Of a stretch of DNA of 64,000 nucleotides, positions 33,676 through 43,778 are shown piece after piece. A program made the translations under genes and the position numbers. The DNA is from UBA917 sp964435085. Lineage in GTDB: Bacteria > Patescibacteriota > Patescibacteriia > Patescibacteriales > Patescibacteriaceae. The notes under the pieces are model-generated. The model had not been told where the DNA came from, ran no database searches, and saw only the letters and a program-made list of their open reading frames with translations. Numbering within the stretch: position 1 is the first letter of the stretch; the number at the start of each line of letters is the position of its first letter. Location of the stretch: assembly GCA_964435085.1 (NCBI GenBank), contig CAYSXQ010000002.1, forward strand, positions 4,111 to 68,110, read 5' to 3'.

Positions 33676-36081
33676 CTATTTGGCTCGTTCACTAAAATTA
33701 AAGACTGGACCAGCAACAATTAAATTCCTGCCCTGATGAAACTGCACACTAAGTAGCAGCTTCAGGCCAGACAGAGACTGCTCCATAGCATAACTCTTGG
33801 CTGGATTTTGAGGATCAGGGAAATTAATTGTACTTAATTTATCACCAGCCGATACAACATAATACTTGTTAACTAAGCTATTAACAAAACTCCAATCAGT
33901 AAAGCTACTTTCTTCGCCGGATCTTTCTTTGACAATCAAAGATTTGACGCCCTCCAAATCAGCAAATAACTCATTAAATTCTTGATGATTTTCTTTAACC
34001 AAACCTAGCTTAACAAAGGCAGTAAAAACCATTTTGGCGTTAGCCAGCAACTCATTAACTAGACTTAGATTAGGCTCGATGTAATTATACTTAATTAATT
34101 CCTGACCACCAAGACCTTTATCTTGCTGATAGAAATAGCGCCACTGATCATAAGGTAAATTAGAATTAATCATAGAACCAAGAGCAGTAGAAAGAACAAC
34201 GTTAGACCACTCATCAGTTGCGGTATAGTTAAAATTATTAATTTTACGAGTATTTAAAAATTGACGAGCAACATGGAGATTAGACCAAAAGAAACTCTGA
34301 TTCCAAGCCCTAGCATCAAAATTATCAAAATGACGACGTAGAACAGGAGTCTGATTGAAATAATTCTTAAATCTAGTGTTGCGAGCAAAATAGTTACCGT
34401 TGATAGCTTCATTAAAGATAGGATTAATAATATCCAAGCCCAGACCACGACAACGGAAAGACACCTTGCTGTTTAATTCACAAACAGTTCTATCTAAATT
34501 TTTATCAATTTTTTTGTTGTCATCAAGGTAAGGACCAGCTTTAGCAAAAGTCAGCTGATCATAAATATATTGAGTCGGCCAATAGTCCTCTTGAACCAGA
34601 CGTAGACCAGACTTAACTCGACCGAGAGCAGTACTGCGATCAAGACCACCTTTAGCCACATCAAAAGACTTGCTGGCAATATCTAACTGTAAAGCCTCTA
34701 GGTCTCGGTCTCGATTAGGATTATTATTAGCAAAGACTTGCTCAATAGTCAGACCTGACTGACTCCCCTCTTTTTTTTCTTCAGTACGACCAAATAGCTT
34801 AGTAAAGGACTCCTCGTAATCAAGATAGGTTAATTCACTGCGCAAGCCAGAGAAATAACTATAGACTTTGTAAATCTTAGCCCACTGATTTTTAAGGTCT
34901 TGATTGACCTGCAGGTCACGAGCAATGAGATTGGCAGCAGCTTGGTTGATTAGCCAATCACTCTTATCAAGTAAGCAGTCAGGACAATCTGGAGACTGAT
35001 AGTAGAGTGGAAAAAGGTTTTTTGACCATTCGAGCGCTAGATAAAAATTACTCAAACGATAATTTTTATCATAAGCAGAAGGCAAGACGAAGTCACGATA
35101 GTTACGACGATAAAGCATGACTGGAGAAATCACTGATTTCTCAGCCGTGCGAGCTTTAGCTATCAAAGCTAGCTCTTTACTAACATCGAGACTCAAATGA
35201 GCAGGGACAGTAAAGCGATACTTAGCCGCTTCACGAGAAGTGAATTGCTGCTTAAACCATTCCTTGCCGGTAACAGATTCTTTGCTATCAGGAATGATTT
35301 GATTTGGCTTAACTTTGAGCAACTCAAGAGCAACAGCGAAATAAGCAGCTTCCAGACGCATAGCTTCAAGTACCGTATCATTAACCAAGCCGAGCTTAGC
35401 GTAGCGATCAAGGTAGCGACGATTAGCGATGTCGAACATGGCTTTGTTAAACTGCCAAGATTCTTCATAAAAAATTTCAGTTTCAAGTTGCTTAAAAATG
35501 CTTTTAAGTGTGTTCTGATAGTAATAAAAAAGAAAATCATTAGTCACCAAAAATGGTAGATTCTTTTTATTCAAGAGGTTGTAAACAGAAAAGAAATCAT
35601 TAGCCTCTTTAGCAAAAGGATTATCAATGACCACGAAACCGTTAGTATTAATCTTGTTTAGTTGCTCAGAATTAAGAGCTATTTCACGATTTAAGGAATA
35701 GTAATTAGCAGTTTTTTCTTTGATGTTGGTAGGCAAATCAACCCCCTTGGCCTTAATCTCAGTGGACAATGCTGGGGAAAAATAAAAATCACCAAAAGCC
35801 AGAGATTCGTTTTTACTCGGACTGACGGAAGGAAGCTCGTTAGACTGACTCAGCTTACCAGCCAAACCACCAATAGAAGAGCTCGTGTTGTTAGGCAAGA
35901 TAGTTTTGTTGCCTAAATCAGGAGAACGCAGGAATTTGCTCCATAGCCAAAAAAACAAAAAGACAGTCACAATTAGACTGACAATACTAATCAGCCAAGG
36001 GGCTAATTTGTGCCAATCAAGACGAGCTAGACCAGGCTTGGTGGAGTTAAATAGGAATTGATTATCATCCTCAGGCTTCAT
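33676..36081 (-). CDS. Membrane-anchored DUF3160 protein
   Basis: 801 residues. One membrane anchor near the N-terminus (about 29-48) after a short cytoplasmic part, a Ser/Asn linker, then a large extracytoplasmic domain. The DUF3160 region is recognised from NEDFFSVYNLL-like spacing and NLPFLVTNDFLFYYYQNTLKSIF (usually PvFVTsDallhayh), followed by a mainly helical domain with WKxxFxLPYDQWRYFYQQD-type segments. The family is widespread in bacteria and archaea, of unknown function, and very common in CPR. It overlaps no other gene and is directly before a second membrane protein. Stop TAG. Confidence 0.75.
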   Translation of the reverse strand: MKPEDDNQFLFNSTKPGLARLDWHKLAPWLISIVSLIVTVFLFFWLWSKFLRSPDLGNKTILPNNTSSSIGGLAGKLSQSNELPSVSPSKNESLAFGDFYFSPALSTEIKAKGVDLPTNIKEKTANYYSLNREIALNSEQLNKINTNGFVVIDNPFAKEANDFFSVYNLLNKKNLPFLVTNDFLFYYYQNTLKSIFKQLETEIFYEESWQFNKAMFDIANRRYLDRYAKLGLVNDTVLEAMRLEAAYFAVALELLKVKPNQIIPDSKESVTGKEWFKQQFTSREAAKYRFTVPAHLSLDVSKELALIAKARTAEKSVISPVMLYRRNYRDFVLPSAYDKNYRLSNFYLALEWSKNLFPLYYQSPDCPDCLLDKSDWLINQAAANLIARDLQVNQDLKNQWAKIYKVYSYFSGLRSELTYLDYEESFTKLFGRTEEKKEGSQSGLTIEQVFANNNPNRDRDLEALQLDIASKSFDVAKGGLDRSTALGRVKSGLRLVQEDYWPTQYIYDQLTFAKAGPYLDDNKKIDKNLDRTVCELNSKVSFRCRGLGLDIINPIFNEAINGNYFARNTRFKNYFNQTPVLRRHFDNFDARAWNQSFFWSNLHVARQFLNTRKINNFNYTATDEWSNVVLSTALGSMINSNLPYDQWRYFYQQDKGLGGQELIKYNYIEPNLSLVNELLANAKMVFTAFVKLGLVKENHQEFNELFADLEGVKSLIVKERSGEESSFTDWSFVNSLVNKYYVVSAGDKLSTINFPDPQNPAKSYAMEQSLSGLKLLLSVQFHQGRNLIVAGPVFNFSERAK

Positions 36082-36109
36082 AGTTTACAACAAGATTTTA
36101 GCTGAAAAG

Positions 36110-36193
36110 TTAAAAGGAAAAAGTAAAAAGATAGAATTATTGATCTTTTTACTCCTGCCTGCCAGCAGGCAAGGTTTTAGATTTTACTTTTGA
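36110..36193. repeat. TAAAAAG family repeat, copy 4, with nested GC-rich palindrome
   Basis: AAAAAGTAAAAAGAT then GATCTTTTTACT is interrupted by CCTGCCTGCCAGCAGGCAAG and resumes with TTTTAGATTTTACTTTT. The interruption is at the same base position as in copy 2. Confidence 0.8.
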
Positions 36194-36269
36194 CTTATTT
36201 TGTATTTGTTTGTAGGTATATAATACCATTTTTTGACAACTAAGCCAAGGATTAAAACTTGTAATTTAC

Positions 36270-36298
36270 TAGACAATTTGTTAATCTATGATTATAAA
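36270..36298 (+). promoter_or_regulatory. Candidate promoter of gyrB
   Basis: TAGACA (36270-36275), 17-base spacer, TATAAA (36293-36298), giving a leader of about 47 bases without an SD. Confidence 0.5.
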
Positions 36299-36352
36299 CA
36301 AGCTTAATCATTAGCTCTACACTGTTTACTAAAGAAACTTTTAAATTACACT

Positions 36353-38353
36353 ATGGCAGATAAAAATAAAGCAAATAGCGATTACGGCGCAGAATCCATT
36401 ACCGTACTTGAGGGCCTTGATCCAGTCCGTAAGCGTCCTGGTATGTACATTGGCTCCACTTCAGCAGCTGGCTTACACCACTTGATTTGGGAAATTGTTG
36501 ACAACAGCATCGACGAAGCCATGGCGGGACACGCCAATGAAATTAAAGTAGAATTGCTACCAGAGGGCTTTGTGCGCGTCACTGATAATGGCCGTGGTAT
36601 TCCTGTTGATATTCACAAAGGCACTGGTCTCTCCGCTCTCGAAACTGTCATGACCAAGCTCCACGCTGGTGGTAAATTTGGTGGCGGTGGCTACAAAGTC
36701 TCGGGCGGTCTGCACGGTGTAGGTATTAGCGTCGTCAACGCTCTCAGTGAGACGGTTATTGCTGAGGTTTCTCGCGATGGTAAATTGTGGCGTCAAGAAT
36801 TTGAACGTGGCAAACCAATCACTAAGATTAAAGAAATTGGCAAGAGCAAGCATAACGGCACAGTGATTTCCTTTAAGGCCGATCACCAGATTTTTGAAAC
36901 TTTGGAATATGATTGGGGTAAGATCCTAGACCGTTTGCGACAGCAGGCTTATTTAACCAAAGGCATTAAGATGATCATTATTGACACTCGCCCTGGTCAC
37001 AAGCAGAAGCACTTCCAGTTTTATTTTGATGGTGGTATCAAGACCTACATCAAAGCTCTTAACCGTAATAACAACGTCAAAAATGAAACTATTTTTTATG
37101 TTGATAAGGACATCAATGATTGCAAAGTCGAGGTAGCTATTCAGTACAATGACGGCTACAACGAAACCATCCTGTCTTTTGCTAATAACATCATTAACCC
37201 TGAAGGCGGTACTCATACGGCTGGCTTTCGCAGTGCTCTGACTCGAACTTTGAACAGCTACGCTCGCGCCAAGAACTTACTCAAAGAAAAAGACGAAAAC
37301 CTCACTGGCGACGATACTCGCGAAGGCTTAACAGCTATCGTCAGTGTTAAGCTACCTGATCCGCAGTTTGAAGGTCAGACTAAGGGTAAGCTTGGTAACG
37401 CCGACATGAAGAACTATGTCGATCAGGTCTTAGCTGAGGCTCTTAGTAATTACCTCGAAGAACACCCTAAGGAAGCGGCAGCCATTGTCGATAAGTGTGC
37501 TTTGACTGCCCAAGCTCGTCTGGCTGCCCGCACCGCTCGTAACTCAATCCTGCGTAAAAGTGCTCTTGAAGGCATGACCTTGCCTGGCAAGCTAGCTGAC
37601 TGCTCTAGTCGTAAAGCTGAAGAATGTGAACTATATATTGTAGAGGGAGACAGCGCCGGCGGCAGCGCGAAGCAAGGTCGCGACCGTAAATTCCAAGCCA
37701 TCCTCCCCTTGCGTGGTAAGATTCTAAACGTGGAACGCTCACGACTTGATAAGATGCTTGCTAATAACGAAATCAAGAACTTGGTTATTGCTATGGGTAT
37801 GAATATCGGTGATCAGCTGGCTATTGATAAGCTGCGCTATCACAAGATCATCATCATGACCGACGCCGACGTCGATGGTGCTCACATCCGTACACTATTA
37901 TTAACTCTCTTCTACCGTCACTTTACCGATTTGATTACTGCTGGACATCTCTTCATCGCTCAACCACCATTGTATCAAATCAAGAAGAACAAAGACGTCC
38001 GCTATGCTTACTCTGATGAAGAGAAAAACTCTGTTATCAAGGAGTTTGGCGGTGTAGTAGTCGAGCAGAGCGAAGAAGATGGTGAAGAAGAGCCAGAAGA
38101 AGTTGGTGACGACAAGAAAGCAGCTAAGAATCCGAAGGTTATTATCCAGCGCTACAAGGGTCTCGGTGAAATGAACCCGGAACAGCTCTGGGAAACTACC
38201 ATGAATCCAGCTCAGCGCGTCATGAAGCGTGTTGACATTGACGATGTCGCCAAAGCTAATGAAACCTTTGAGATGCTCATGGGCAGCGAAGTTGCCCCTC
38301 GTAAGCATTTTATTCAGACTAGAGCGAAGACGGTGAAGAATTTGGACATATAG
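36353..38353 (+). CDS. gyrB: DNA gyrase subunit B
   Basis: 666 residues. GHKL ATPase (VDNSIDEAMAG; GRGIPVDIH; GGYKVSGGLHGVG), transducer domain, then the Toprim domain with EGDSAGGSAKQGRDR (about 425-440) and MTDADVDGAHIRTLLL for magnesium. An acidic insert (EEDGEEEPEEVGDDKK, about 575-595) precedes the C-terminal QRYKGLGEMNPEQLWETTM. It works with GyrA to supercoil DNA. GyrB rather than ParE is favoured by overall similarity. Own promoter; no gyrA nearby. Stop TAG. Confidence 0.96.
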   Translation: MADKNKANSDYGAESITVLEGLDPVRKRPGMYIGSTSAAGLHHLIWEIVDNSIDEAMAGHANEIKVELLPEGFVRVTDNGRGIPVDIHKGTGLSALETVMTKLHAGGKFGGGGYKVSGGLHGVGISVVNALSETVIAEVSRDGKLWRQEFERGKPITKIKEIGKSKHNGTVISFKADHQIFETLEYDWGKILDRLRQQAYLTKGIKMIIIDTRPGHKQKHFQFYFDGGIKTYIKALNRNNNVKNETIFYVDKDINDCKVEVAIQYNDGYNETILSFANNIINPEGGTHTAGFRSALTRTLNSYARAKNLLKEKDENLTGDDTREGLTAIVSVKLPDPQFEGQTKGKLGNADMKNYVDQVLAEALSNYLEEHPKEAAAIVDKCALTAQARLAARTARNSILRKSALEGMTLPGKLADCSSRKAEECELYIVEGDSAGGSAKQGRDRKFQAILPLRGKILNVERSRLDKMLANNEIKNLVIAMGMNIGDQLAIDKLRYHKIIIMTDADVDGAHIRTLLLTLFYRHFTDLITAGHLFIAQPPLYQIKKNKDVRYAYSDEEKNSVIKEFGGVVVEQSEEDGEEEPEEVGDDKKAAKNPKVIIQRYKGLGEMNPEQLWETTMNPAQRVMKRVDIDDVAKANETFEMLMGSEVAPRKHFIQTRAKTVKNLDI

Positions 38354-38379
38354 CTATACAGAACACATAACGCATTACA

Positions 38380-38408
38380 AAAACGACTAGCTCTAAGCTA
38401 GTCGTTTT
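38380..38408. terminator. Bidirectional terminator between gyrB and tyrS
   Basis: AAAACGACTAGCT / AGCTAGTCGTTTT with loop CTA, between convergent genes. Confidence 0.9.
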
Positions 38409-38434
38409 CTTTGTTACATTTTTCATGTTATGTG

Positions 38435-39625
38435 TTACATGATTTTAAACCAATCTCTCTTACCCATCTGAACCAGATCACCACTTTTAACCGGAGCGTC
38501 AAAGTTATCAATTTTAGCATCATTGATACTGACAGCACCTTGAGTTACTAGGCGCTTGATGTCGGATTTGGATTTGGCCTCGCCGAAGTAATTGACGGCA
38601 GCTTCTAGAACTGTGGCACCACCCACCTCTTTGATGTTAGTTGGGACACCCCGTTCTTGAACGGTAGCGCGGAAGTATTCGCGAGCTTCTTCAGCTGCTG
38701 TAGCGTTGTGGAAAGTAGTGACTAATTCTTTAGCTAGATCAAGCTTGTATTCCATTGGGTTAGCACCAGAAGCTAGCTTGGCTTTGATCTCTGCTACTTC
38801 AGCCATTGGGCGCTTGGTGCAGATTTCAAAGGTTGGAGCGATGAAGCTATCAGGCCAAGACATGATCTGGCCGAACATTTCTTTTGGTTCAGCATTCAAG
38901 AAGACGGCGTTGCCGTCGGTCTTGCCCATTTTCACGCCTTGATCATCAGCAAGAAGCTTCATAGTGACGACAAACTTTTCTTTGTTCTTGAGAGCCTTCA
39001 TGAGATCGCGGCCACACATCATGTTGAACATCTGGTCATTACCGCCGACTTCCACATCGACATCAAGCATGACGCTATCATAGGCCTGAGCTAGAGGATA
39101 GAGGAATTCATGGAGATAAATTGGCTTATCTTCTTTGACACGAACCTTGAACATGTCGCGCATCATCATTTGGCCGACGGTGAAGTTGGCTGAGAGTCTA
39201 ATGAGGTCAGCAAAATTTAGCTTGTCCTGCCACTCACTATTGTAGCGTGGCTCGACTTTGTTAGAACCAGCGAAGTCTAAGTATGAGCCGGCTTGAGTTT
39301 GGTAGTTAGCGGCGTTAGCAAGCACCTCTTCGCGAGTTAATTGCTTACGAGCCGCCTTCTTGTCAGTCGGATCGCCGATCATGCCGGTGAAGTCGCCGAT
39401 AAGGAAGATGACTTCGTGACCGAGAGCTTGAAACTGAGCTAATTTATTGATTTGGACAGCGTGACCGATATGGAGAGAATTACCACTGGGGTCAAAGCCA
39501 GCATAAATACGCAAGCGACGGCCACTGGCTAATTCCTTAGCTAGCAAATCAGCTGAAGGGTAGATTTTCTCTACACCTCTGCTTAATAATTCGTTAATTT
39601 GTTCAGGATTAGTATTAGTAGTCAT
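38435..39625 (-). CDS. tyrS: Tyrosyl-tRNA synthetase
   Basis: 396 residues, class Ic. HIGH-like motif in GNSLHIGHAVQ (about 48-58), tyrosine pocket EFLYPLAQAYDSVML, and the KMSKS equivalent KMGKT (VKMGKTDGNAVF). The C-terminal S4 RNA-binding domain is present (SKSDIKRLVTQGAVSINDAKI). This is the TyrZ-like subclass, typical for CPR. Stop TAA. Divergent from nothing; its promoter region is short and AT-rich. Confidence 0.96.
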   Translation of the reverse strand: MTTNTNPEQINELLSRGVEKIYPSADLLAKELASGRRLRIYAGFDPSGNSLHIGHAVQINKLAQFQALGHEVIFLIGDFTGMIGDPTDKKAARKQLTREEVLANAANYQTQAGSYLDFAGSNKVEPRYNSEWQDKLNFADLIRLSANFTVGQMMMRDMFKVRVKEDKPIYLHEFLYPLAQAYDSVMLDVDVEVGGNDQMFNMMCGRDLMKALKNKEKFVVTMKLLADDQGVKMGKTDGNAVFLNAEPKEMFGQIMSWPDSFIAPTFEICTKRPMAEVAEIKAKLASGANPMEYKLDLAKELVTTFHNATAAEEAREYFRATVQERGVPTNIKEVGGATVLEAAVNYFGEAKSKSDIKRLVTQGAVSINDAKIDNFDAPVKSGDLVQMGKRDWFKIM

Positions 39626-39693
39626 ATCTTATTATTCTAAGCATAAATAGTTACTTTGTCCAATTACTTAAAAATATTTCTTAATTTTAGTCA

Positions 39694-39720
39694 AAAAAAC
39701 AGCCTTTAGCTGCTTTTTTA
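39694..39720 (-). terminator. Terminator of the 76-residue protein gene
   Basis: CAGC / GCTG stem with A- and T-runs. On the minus strand it follows the stop at 39736 by 15 bases. Confidence 0.65.
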
Positions 39721-39735
39721 TTAGGTGCAGTTAAT

Positions 39736-39966
39736 TTATTTTGTTAAGACAGTATTTTCTAAATTAGTAATTCTGCTTTCGAAGCGGTCATGAGCAACCT
39801 GATTAGAAGCTAGTTCGGTATCAACATCCTTATATCTTTTAGTAGAGCCGTCGAGAGTTGTTAATATCTGCGTAACAACATCGGTTAAATTATCCACTTT
39901 AGACTCTAGTCTACTGAAGTCATCTTTTGTGGTTAATTTATTAAACTCTTCTGGAGTTAATGTCAT
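39736..39966 (-). CDS. Small coiled-coil protein (76 residues)
   Basis: Starts MTLTPEEFNKLTTKDDF, then heptad-like helical repeats (LESKVDNLTDVVTQIL and ESRITNLENTV). Proteins of this type, with an LTPEEFxKL start and a short coiled coil, are frequent and uncharacterised in CPR genomes. The family resemblance is from memory and not certain. No SD, own terminator. It lies between dnaE and tyrS on the same strand, so transcription from upstream of dnaE could continue through it. Confidence 0.65.
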   Translation of the reverse strand: MTLTPEEFNKLTTKDDFSRLESKVDNLTDVVTQILTTLDGSTKRYKDVDTELASNQVAHDRFESRITNLENTVLTK

Positions 39967-40039
39967 ATGTTTAATTTAACAAAATAATAATATCATAAAT
40001 AATAAAGCTAAACAATCTAGCAAATTACCAAATTAATTA

Positions 40040-43000
40040 TTATCTTTCACCAACCATAACCTTACCATCAAGACTAGTCTTGAGCAGCTCAATTAAGGCG
40101 GGGCTATTATCAACTCGGTAATCAGTTGGCACGACCTTAGGCTCAGTACCATTAGTAATAACTAAGAAAACTGGAGCTTCGCCAGGACTAGCTAAGAGGA
40201 CTTTTTTAAGGTCATCAAGCAATTCAATATTTAGATCTGGCTGCTTAATCATGATTTTAAGAAAAGATTTTGGTGCAGGGTCAGGCTTATGACTCGGCTC
40301 AGCAGAAGTTTCTGACTCTGGCTTAGCTTTGGCCTTGTAGTTTTTAAAGCTTTTCTTAGTAACTTGGGCATCGCAGGCAGCTCGAAAAGCAGTCAGTTCT
40401 TTAGCTAGACCAGCTAGACTAATGGGATGGACGATGTTGGCTAAAATTTTAGTCTCGCCATCCTTGTCAGAAAGTGTGCCATGACAAATAACCATCTGAC
40501 CCTCCTGCCAGAGAGAGACAGTTTCTCGGTAGAGCTTAGGGAAGATGAGCATTTCTAGATTCTCTTGACCGTCACCAATTTTAACAAAGAGCATGGTTTC
40601 GTTTTTCTTAGTCAAAATCTTTTTGATGCCAGTAATGATGCCAGCGGTTTTTATTTCAACCTCTTGCTTAATGTCTTTGATTTTACTGAGCGAAGAAATG
40701 AAAGGAGAGATGGCTTTGCGGTAGCTAGTGAAAGGGTGTTCGCTAACATAGAGGCCAAGCAGGTCTTTTTCCCAATTTAATTTTATTAGATTATCAACAG
40801 GCGGAGCGGGAATTTGCTTGAGCTTAGGCCTGAGCGCCAGTTCGCCGACACCGAAGAGACTGACCTGATTAGTGTTAACTGGCCTAGTCACCTCTTTGTG
40901 AAAAGTAAGATAATTTTCCAGGTTGGCAAGCATTTGACCACGTTCGCCAAAGAGCTCAAGAGCACCACACTTAATCAGACTCTCAAGTGACTTTTTGTTA
41001 AGGTCTTTATCCGGTAAGCGAGACAAGAAATCGCTAATGTCTTGGTAGGGGCCGTTTTTCTTGCGTTCACTGATAATAACTTCAGCGATGTGAGCGCCGA
41101 CGTTTTTAATAGCCTTAATACCAAAACGAATAGTGCTAATAACCTCATCTGGTCGAGCTTGTTCACCAGTCGCCGTACCGCTAGTAACTACAGTAAATGT
41201 TTCAAAGGACTGGTTAATGTCTGGCGGCAAGACGGTCAGGCCCATATTGCGACACTCTTCGATTTCGATGGTGACGCGGTCAGTATCACCTTGATCACTA
41301 GTGAGTAAGGCAGCCATGAATTCAGCTGGCCAAAGTGCCTTGAGATAGGCTGTTTGGTAGGCTACCATAGCGTAACAAGCCGCATGACTGCGGTTAAAGC
41401 CATAGCCAGCAAAAGGCTCAATGAAGGAGAAGATGGTACTCGCCAGATCTGCACTAATAGAATTAGCTACACAGCCATCGACGAATTTTTGCTTTTGCTC
41501 TTCTAATAATTTAACAATTTTCTTACCCATGGCCTTACGCAAGACGTCTGCTTGGCCCATAGTAAAGCCAGCCAAGTCGCGTGCCATTTGCATGACCTGC
41601 TCTTGATAAATAGCCACGCCGTAGGTTTTGCGTAAGATTGGTTCAAGCTTAGGATGGAGATACTCGAGCTTTTTGCGACCATGCTTACCATTAATGTAGT
41701 CCGGAATCCACTCCATTGGACCAGGTCGATAGAGAGCGACCATAGCAATGATGTCCTCTAGTTCAGTTGGCTTCAGTTCGCGTAAGTAGCGCTTCATGCC
41801 CGAAGATTCAAATTGGAAGACACCGGTAGTTTCTCCCAATTGAAAGAGCTCGAAGGCACGTTTGCTGTTTAGATCGATATTATCAATGTCAATATCAAGA
41901 CCACGTGTACTTTTAATGAGCTTGATGGCTGATTCGATAATAGTTAAGTTCTTAAGACCAAGGAAGTCCATTTTAAGAAGACCGAGGTCTTCAGTTGGAT
42001 GCAAAGAATATTGACTAACTAGACTCTTGTCATCACCAGAGGCGTATTGCACTGGGACATTATCAGTTAAAGGATCCTTGGTAATCAAAATACCACAAGC
42101 GTGAATTGAAGTGTGACGAGCGACACCTTCGAGCTTCAGAGCCATATCAATAATCACCTTGGCATCAGGCTCCTTAAGCATGTCTTTGAACTCTGGAATA
42201 GTGTCAATGGTCTTCGACAGACTAGTTAACATCGGGATAGTCTTGGAGATTTTATCGCAGTAGTCATAAGGGTAGCTCAACACACGACCGACATCACGCA
42301 CAGCGGCGCGGGCAGCCATAGTTCCAAAGGTAATGATTTGAGCGACGTGATCATGACCGTATTTTTGCTGAACGTATTCAATGACGCGACCACGACCAGT
42401 ATCAGCAAAGTCAGTATCGATATCCGGCATGGAGATACGCTCAGGGTTTAAGAAACGCTCAAAGAGCAATTCATACTTAATCGGACAAAGATTGGTAATA
42501 CCAATGAGATAGCAAACCAATGAGCCAGCAGCACTACCACGGCCCGGACCTACGACGATTTTATTATCCTTAGCCCAGTTGATAAAGTCGGCAACGATTA
42601 AGAAGTAAGCCGGCCAACCCATCTTGGTGACAACTGATAACTCGTAGTCAAGACGCTCACGATAGACAACTTCAATCTCGTCATAAGTCTTGCCGTAACG
42701 TTTAAGCAAACCTTCCAGACAAAGCTGACGTAGATAGCTATTACCATCGTGACCTTCAGGCACTGGGAAAGCTGGCAATTGAATCTTGCCTAATTCAATT
42801 TCGACATTACAAGACTCAGCAAGTAAGACTGTATTATCAATCGCCTCAGGAACATGAGCAAAAGCAGCACGCATCTCCTCTTCACTGCGCAAAGAGTAGT
42901 CCCCATCAAGCATAGACATGCGATTAGGCTCGTTCTTTTTGGATTTACTTTGAATACAGAGCAAGATATCTTGAGCTTCGGCGTCATCGCGAGAAGCGTA

Positions 43001-43627
43001 GTGTGAGTCATTAGTGGCGATTAAAGGAATACCTAGCTCGCGACTAAATTTAATCAACTCTTTGTTAACTAAGTCCTGTTCTGGTAAATTTTGGTGATCT
43101 TGTAGCTCTAGGTAAAAGTTACCCTCACCAAACAAATTATAGTAAGCCAAAATCTTGGCACGAGCCTGATCAAGATGACCACGCAAAATTAACTGCGGAA
43201 TCTCACCACCTAGACAAGAGCTCGTAGCAATAAGTCCTTCGTGATATTTAGTCAGCACTTCCCAATCGATACGTGGCTTATAATAATAACCCTCTAGATG
43301 ACCAATGGAAGTTAGTTTTAAGAGATTTTTGTAGCCTTGATTAGTCTTAGCAAGCAAGAGCAAATGAAAACTAGTCTTCTCACCTTTGACATAGTTTTTT
43401 TCGAGACGAGAAACTGGGGCTAAATAGCTTTCCATGCCGATAATTGGCTTAATACCTGCCTTTGTACACTTTTGATAGAATTCGATAGCACCGTACATCG
43501 AACCATGATCCGTCAGAGCAATAGCAGGAGCGTTAGCATTTTTAGCATGATTAACCAAAGCATCAATCTGTGAGAGGCCGTCGAGGAGCGAGTAATGACT
43601 ATGGACGTGGAGATGAACGAAAGGCAT
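40040..43627 (-). CDS. dnaE: DNA polymerase III alpha subunit DnaE
   Basis: 1195 residues, family C polymerase. N-terminal PHP domain begins FVHLHVHSHYSLLDG with metal-type His residues retained; the palm contains the catalytic MPDIDTDFADTGR; then GVARHTSIHACGILI, the thumb/fingers and HhH regions, an OB fold (ETMLFVKIGDGQENLEMLIFP, about 1010-1050) and a C-terminal domain. It is the replicative polymerase. Stop TAA. Downstream are a 76-residue gene and tyrS. Ordinary length for DnaE1. Confidence 0.97.
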   Translation of the reverse strand: MPFVHLHVHSHYSLLDGLSQIDALVNHAKNANAPAIALTDHGSMYGAIEFYQKCTKAGIKPIIGMESYLAPVSRLEKNYVKGEKTSFHLLLLAKTNQGYKNLLKLTSIGHLEGYYYKPRIDWEVLTKYHEGLIATSSCLGGEIPQLILRGHLDQARAKILAYYNLFGEGNFYLELQDHQNLPEQDLVNKELIKFSRELGIPLIATNDSHYASRDDAEAQDILLCIQSKSKKNEPNRMSMLDGDYSLRSEEEMRAAFAHVPEAIDNTVLLAESCNVEIELGKIQLPAFPVPEGHDGNSYLRQLCLEGLLKRYGKTYDEIEVVYRERLDYELSVVTKMGWPAYFLIVADFINWAKDNKIVVGPGRGSAAGSLVCYLIGITNLCPIKYELLFERFLNPERISMPDIDTDFADTGRGRVIEYVQQKYGHDHVAQIITFGTMAARAAVRDVGRVLSYPYDYCDKISKTIPMLTSLSKTIDTIPEFKDMLKEPDAKVIIDMALKLEGVARHTSIHACGILITKDPLTDNVPVQYASGDDKSLVSQYSLHPTEDLGLLKMDFLGLKNLTIIESAIKLIKSTRGLDIDIDNIDLNSKRAFELFQLGETTGVFQFESSGMKRYLRELKPTELEDIIAMVALYRPGPMEWIPDYINGKHGRKKLEYLHPKLEPILRKTYGVAIYQEQVMQMARDLAGFTMGQADVLRKAMGKKIVKLLEEQKQKFVDGCVANSISADLASTIFSFIEPFAGYGFNRSHAACYAMVAYQTAYLKALWPAEFMAALLTSDQGDTDRVTIEIEECRNMGLTVLPPDINQSFETFTVVTSGTATGEQARPDEVISTIRFGIKAIKNVGAHIAEVIISERKKNGPYQDISDFLSRLPDKDLNKKSLESLIKCGALELFGERGQMLANLENYLTFHKEVTRPVNTNQVSLFGVGELALRPKLKQIPAPPVDNLIKLNWEKDLLGLYVSEHPFTSYRKAISPFISSLSKIKDIKQEVEIKTAGIITGIKKILTKKNETMLFVKIGDGQENLEMLIFPKLYRETVSLWQEGQMVICHGTLSDKDGETKILANIVHPISLAGLAKELTAFRAACDAQVTKKSFKNYKAKAKPESETSAEPSHKPDPAPKSFLKIMIKQPDLNIELLDDLKKVLLASPGEAPVFLVITNGTEPKVVPTDYRVDNSPALIELLKTSLDGKVMVGER

Positions 43628-43684
43628 GAGGAGTTTATTTAAAAATGCTCAAGATAAATAAAGAGTTTGAGGATGTTAAAAATT

Positions 43685-43778
43685 AAAGGAAAAAGTCAAA
43701 AGTAAAAAGGAAAAAGATCGTTTTAAAATACCTTGCTAGAATTTTTGATCTTTTTACTTTTTAGATTTTACTTTTTAG
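43685..43778. repeat. TAAAAAG family AT-rich inverted repeat, copy 5
   Basis: Between dnaE and the MurE-like gene. The right arm (CTTTTTACTTTTTAGATTTT) overlaps the last codons and the TAA stop of the MurE-like gene (43761-43763), so the repeat supplies that protein end. Confidence 0.8.
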
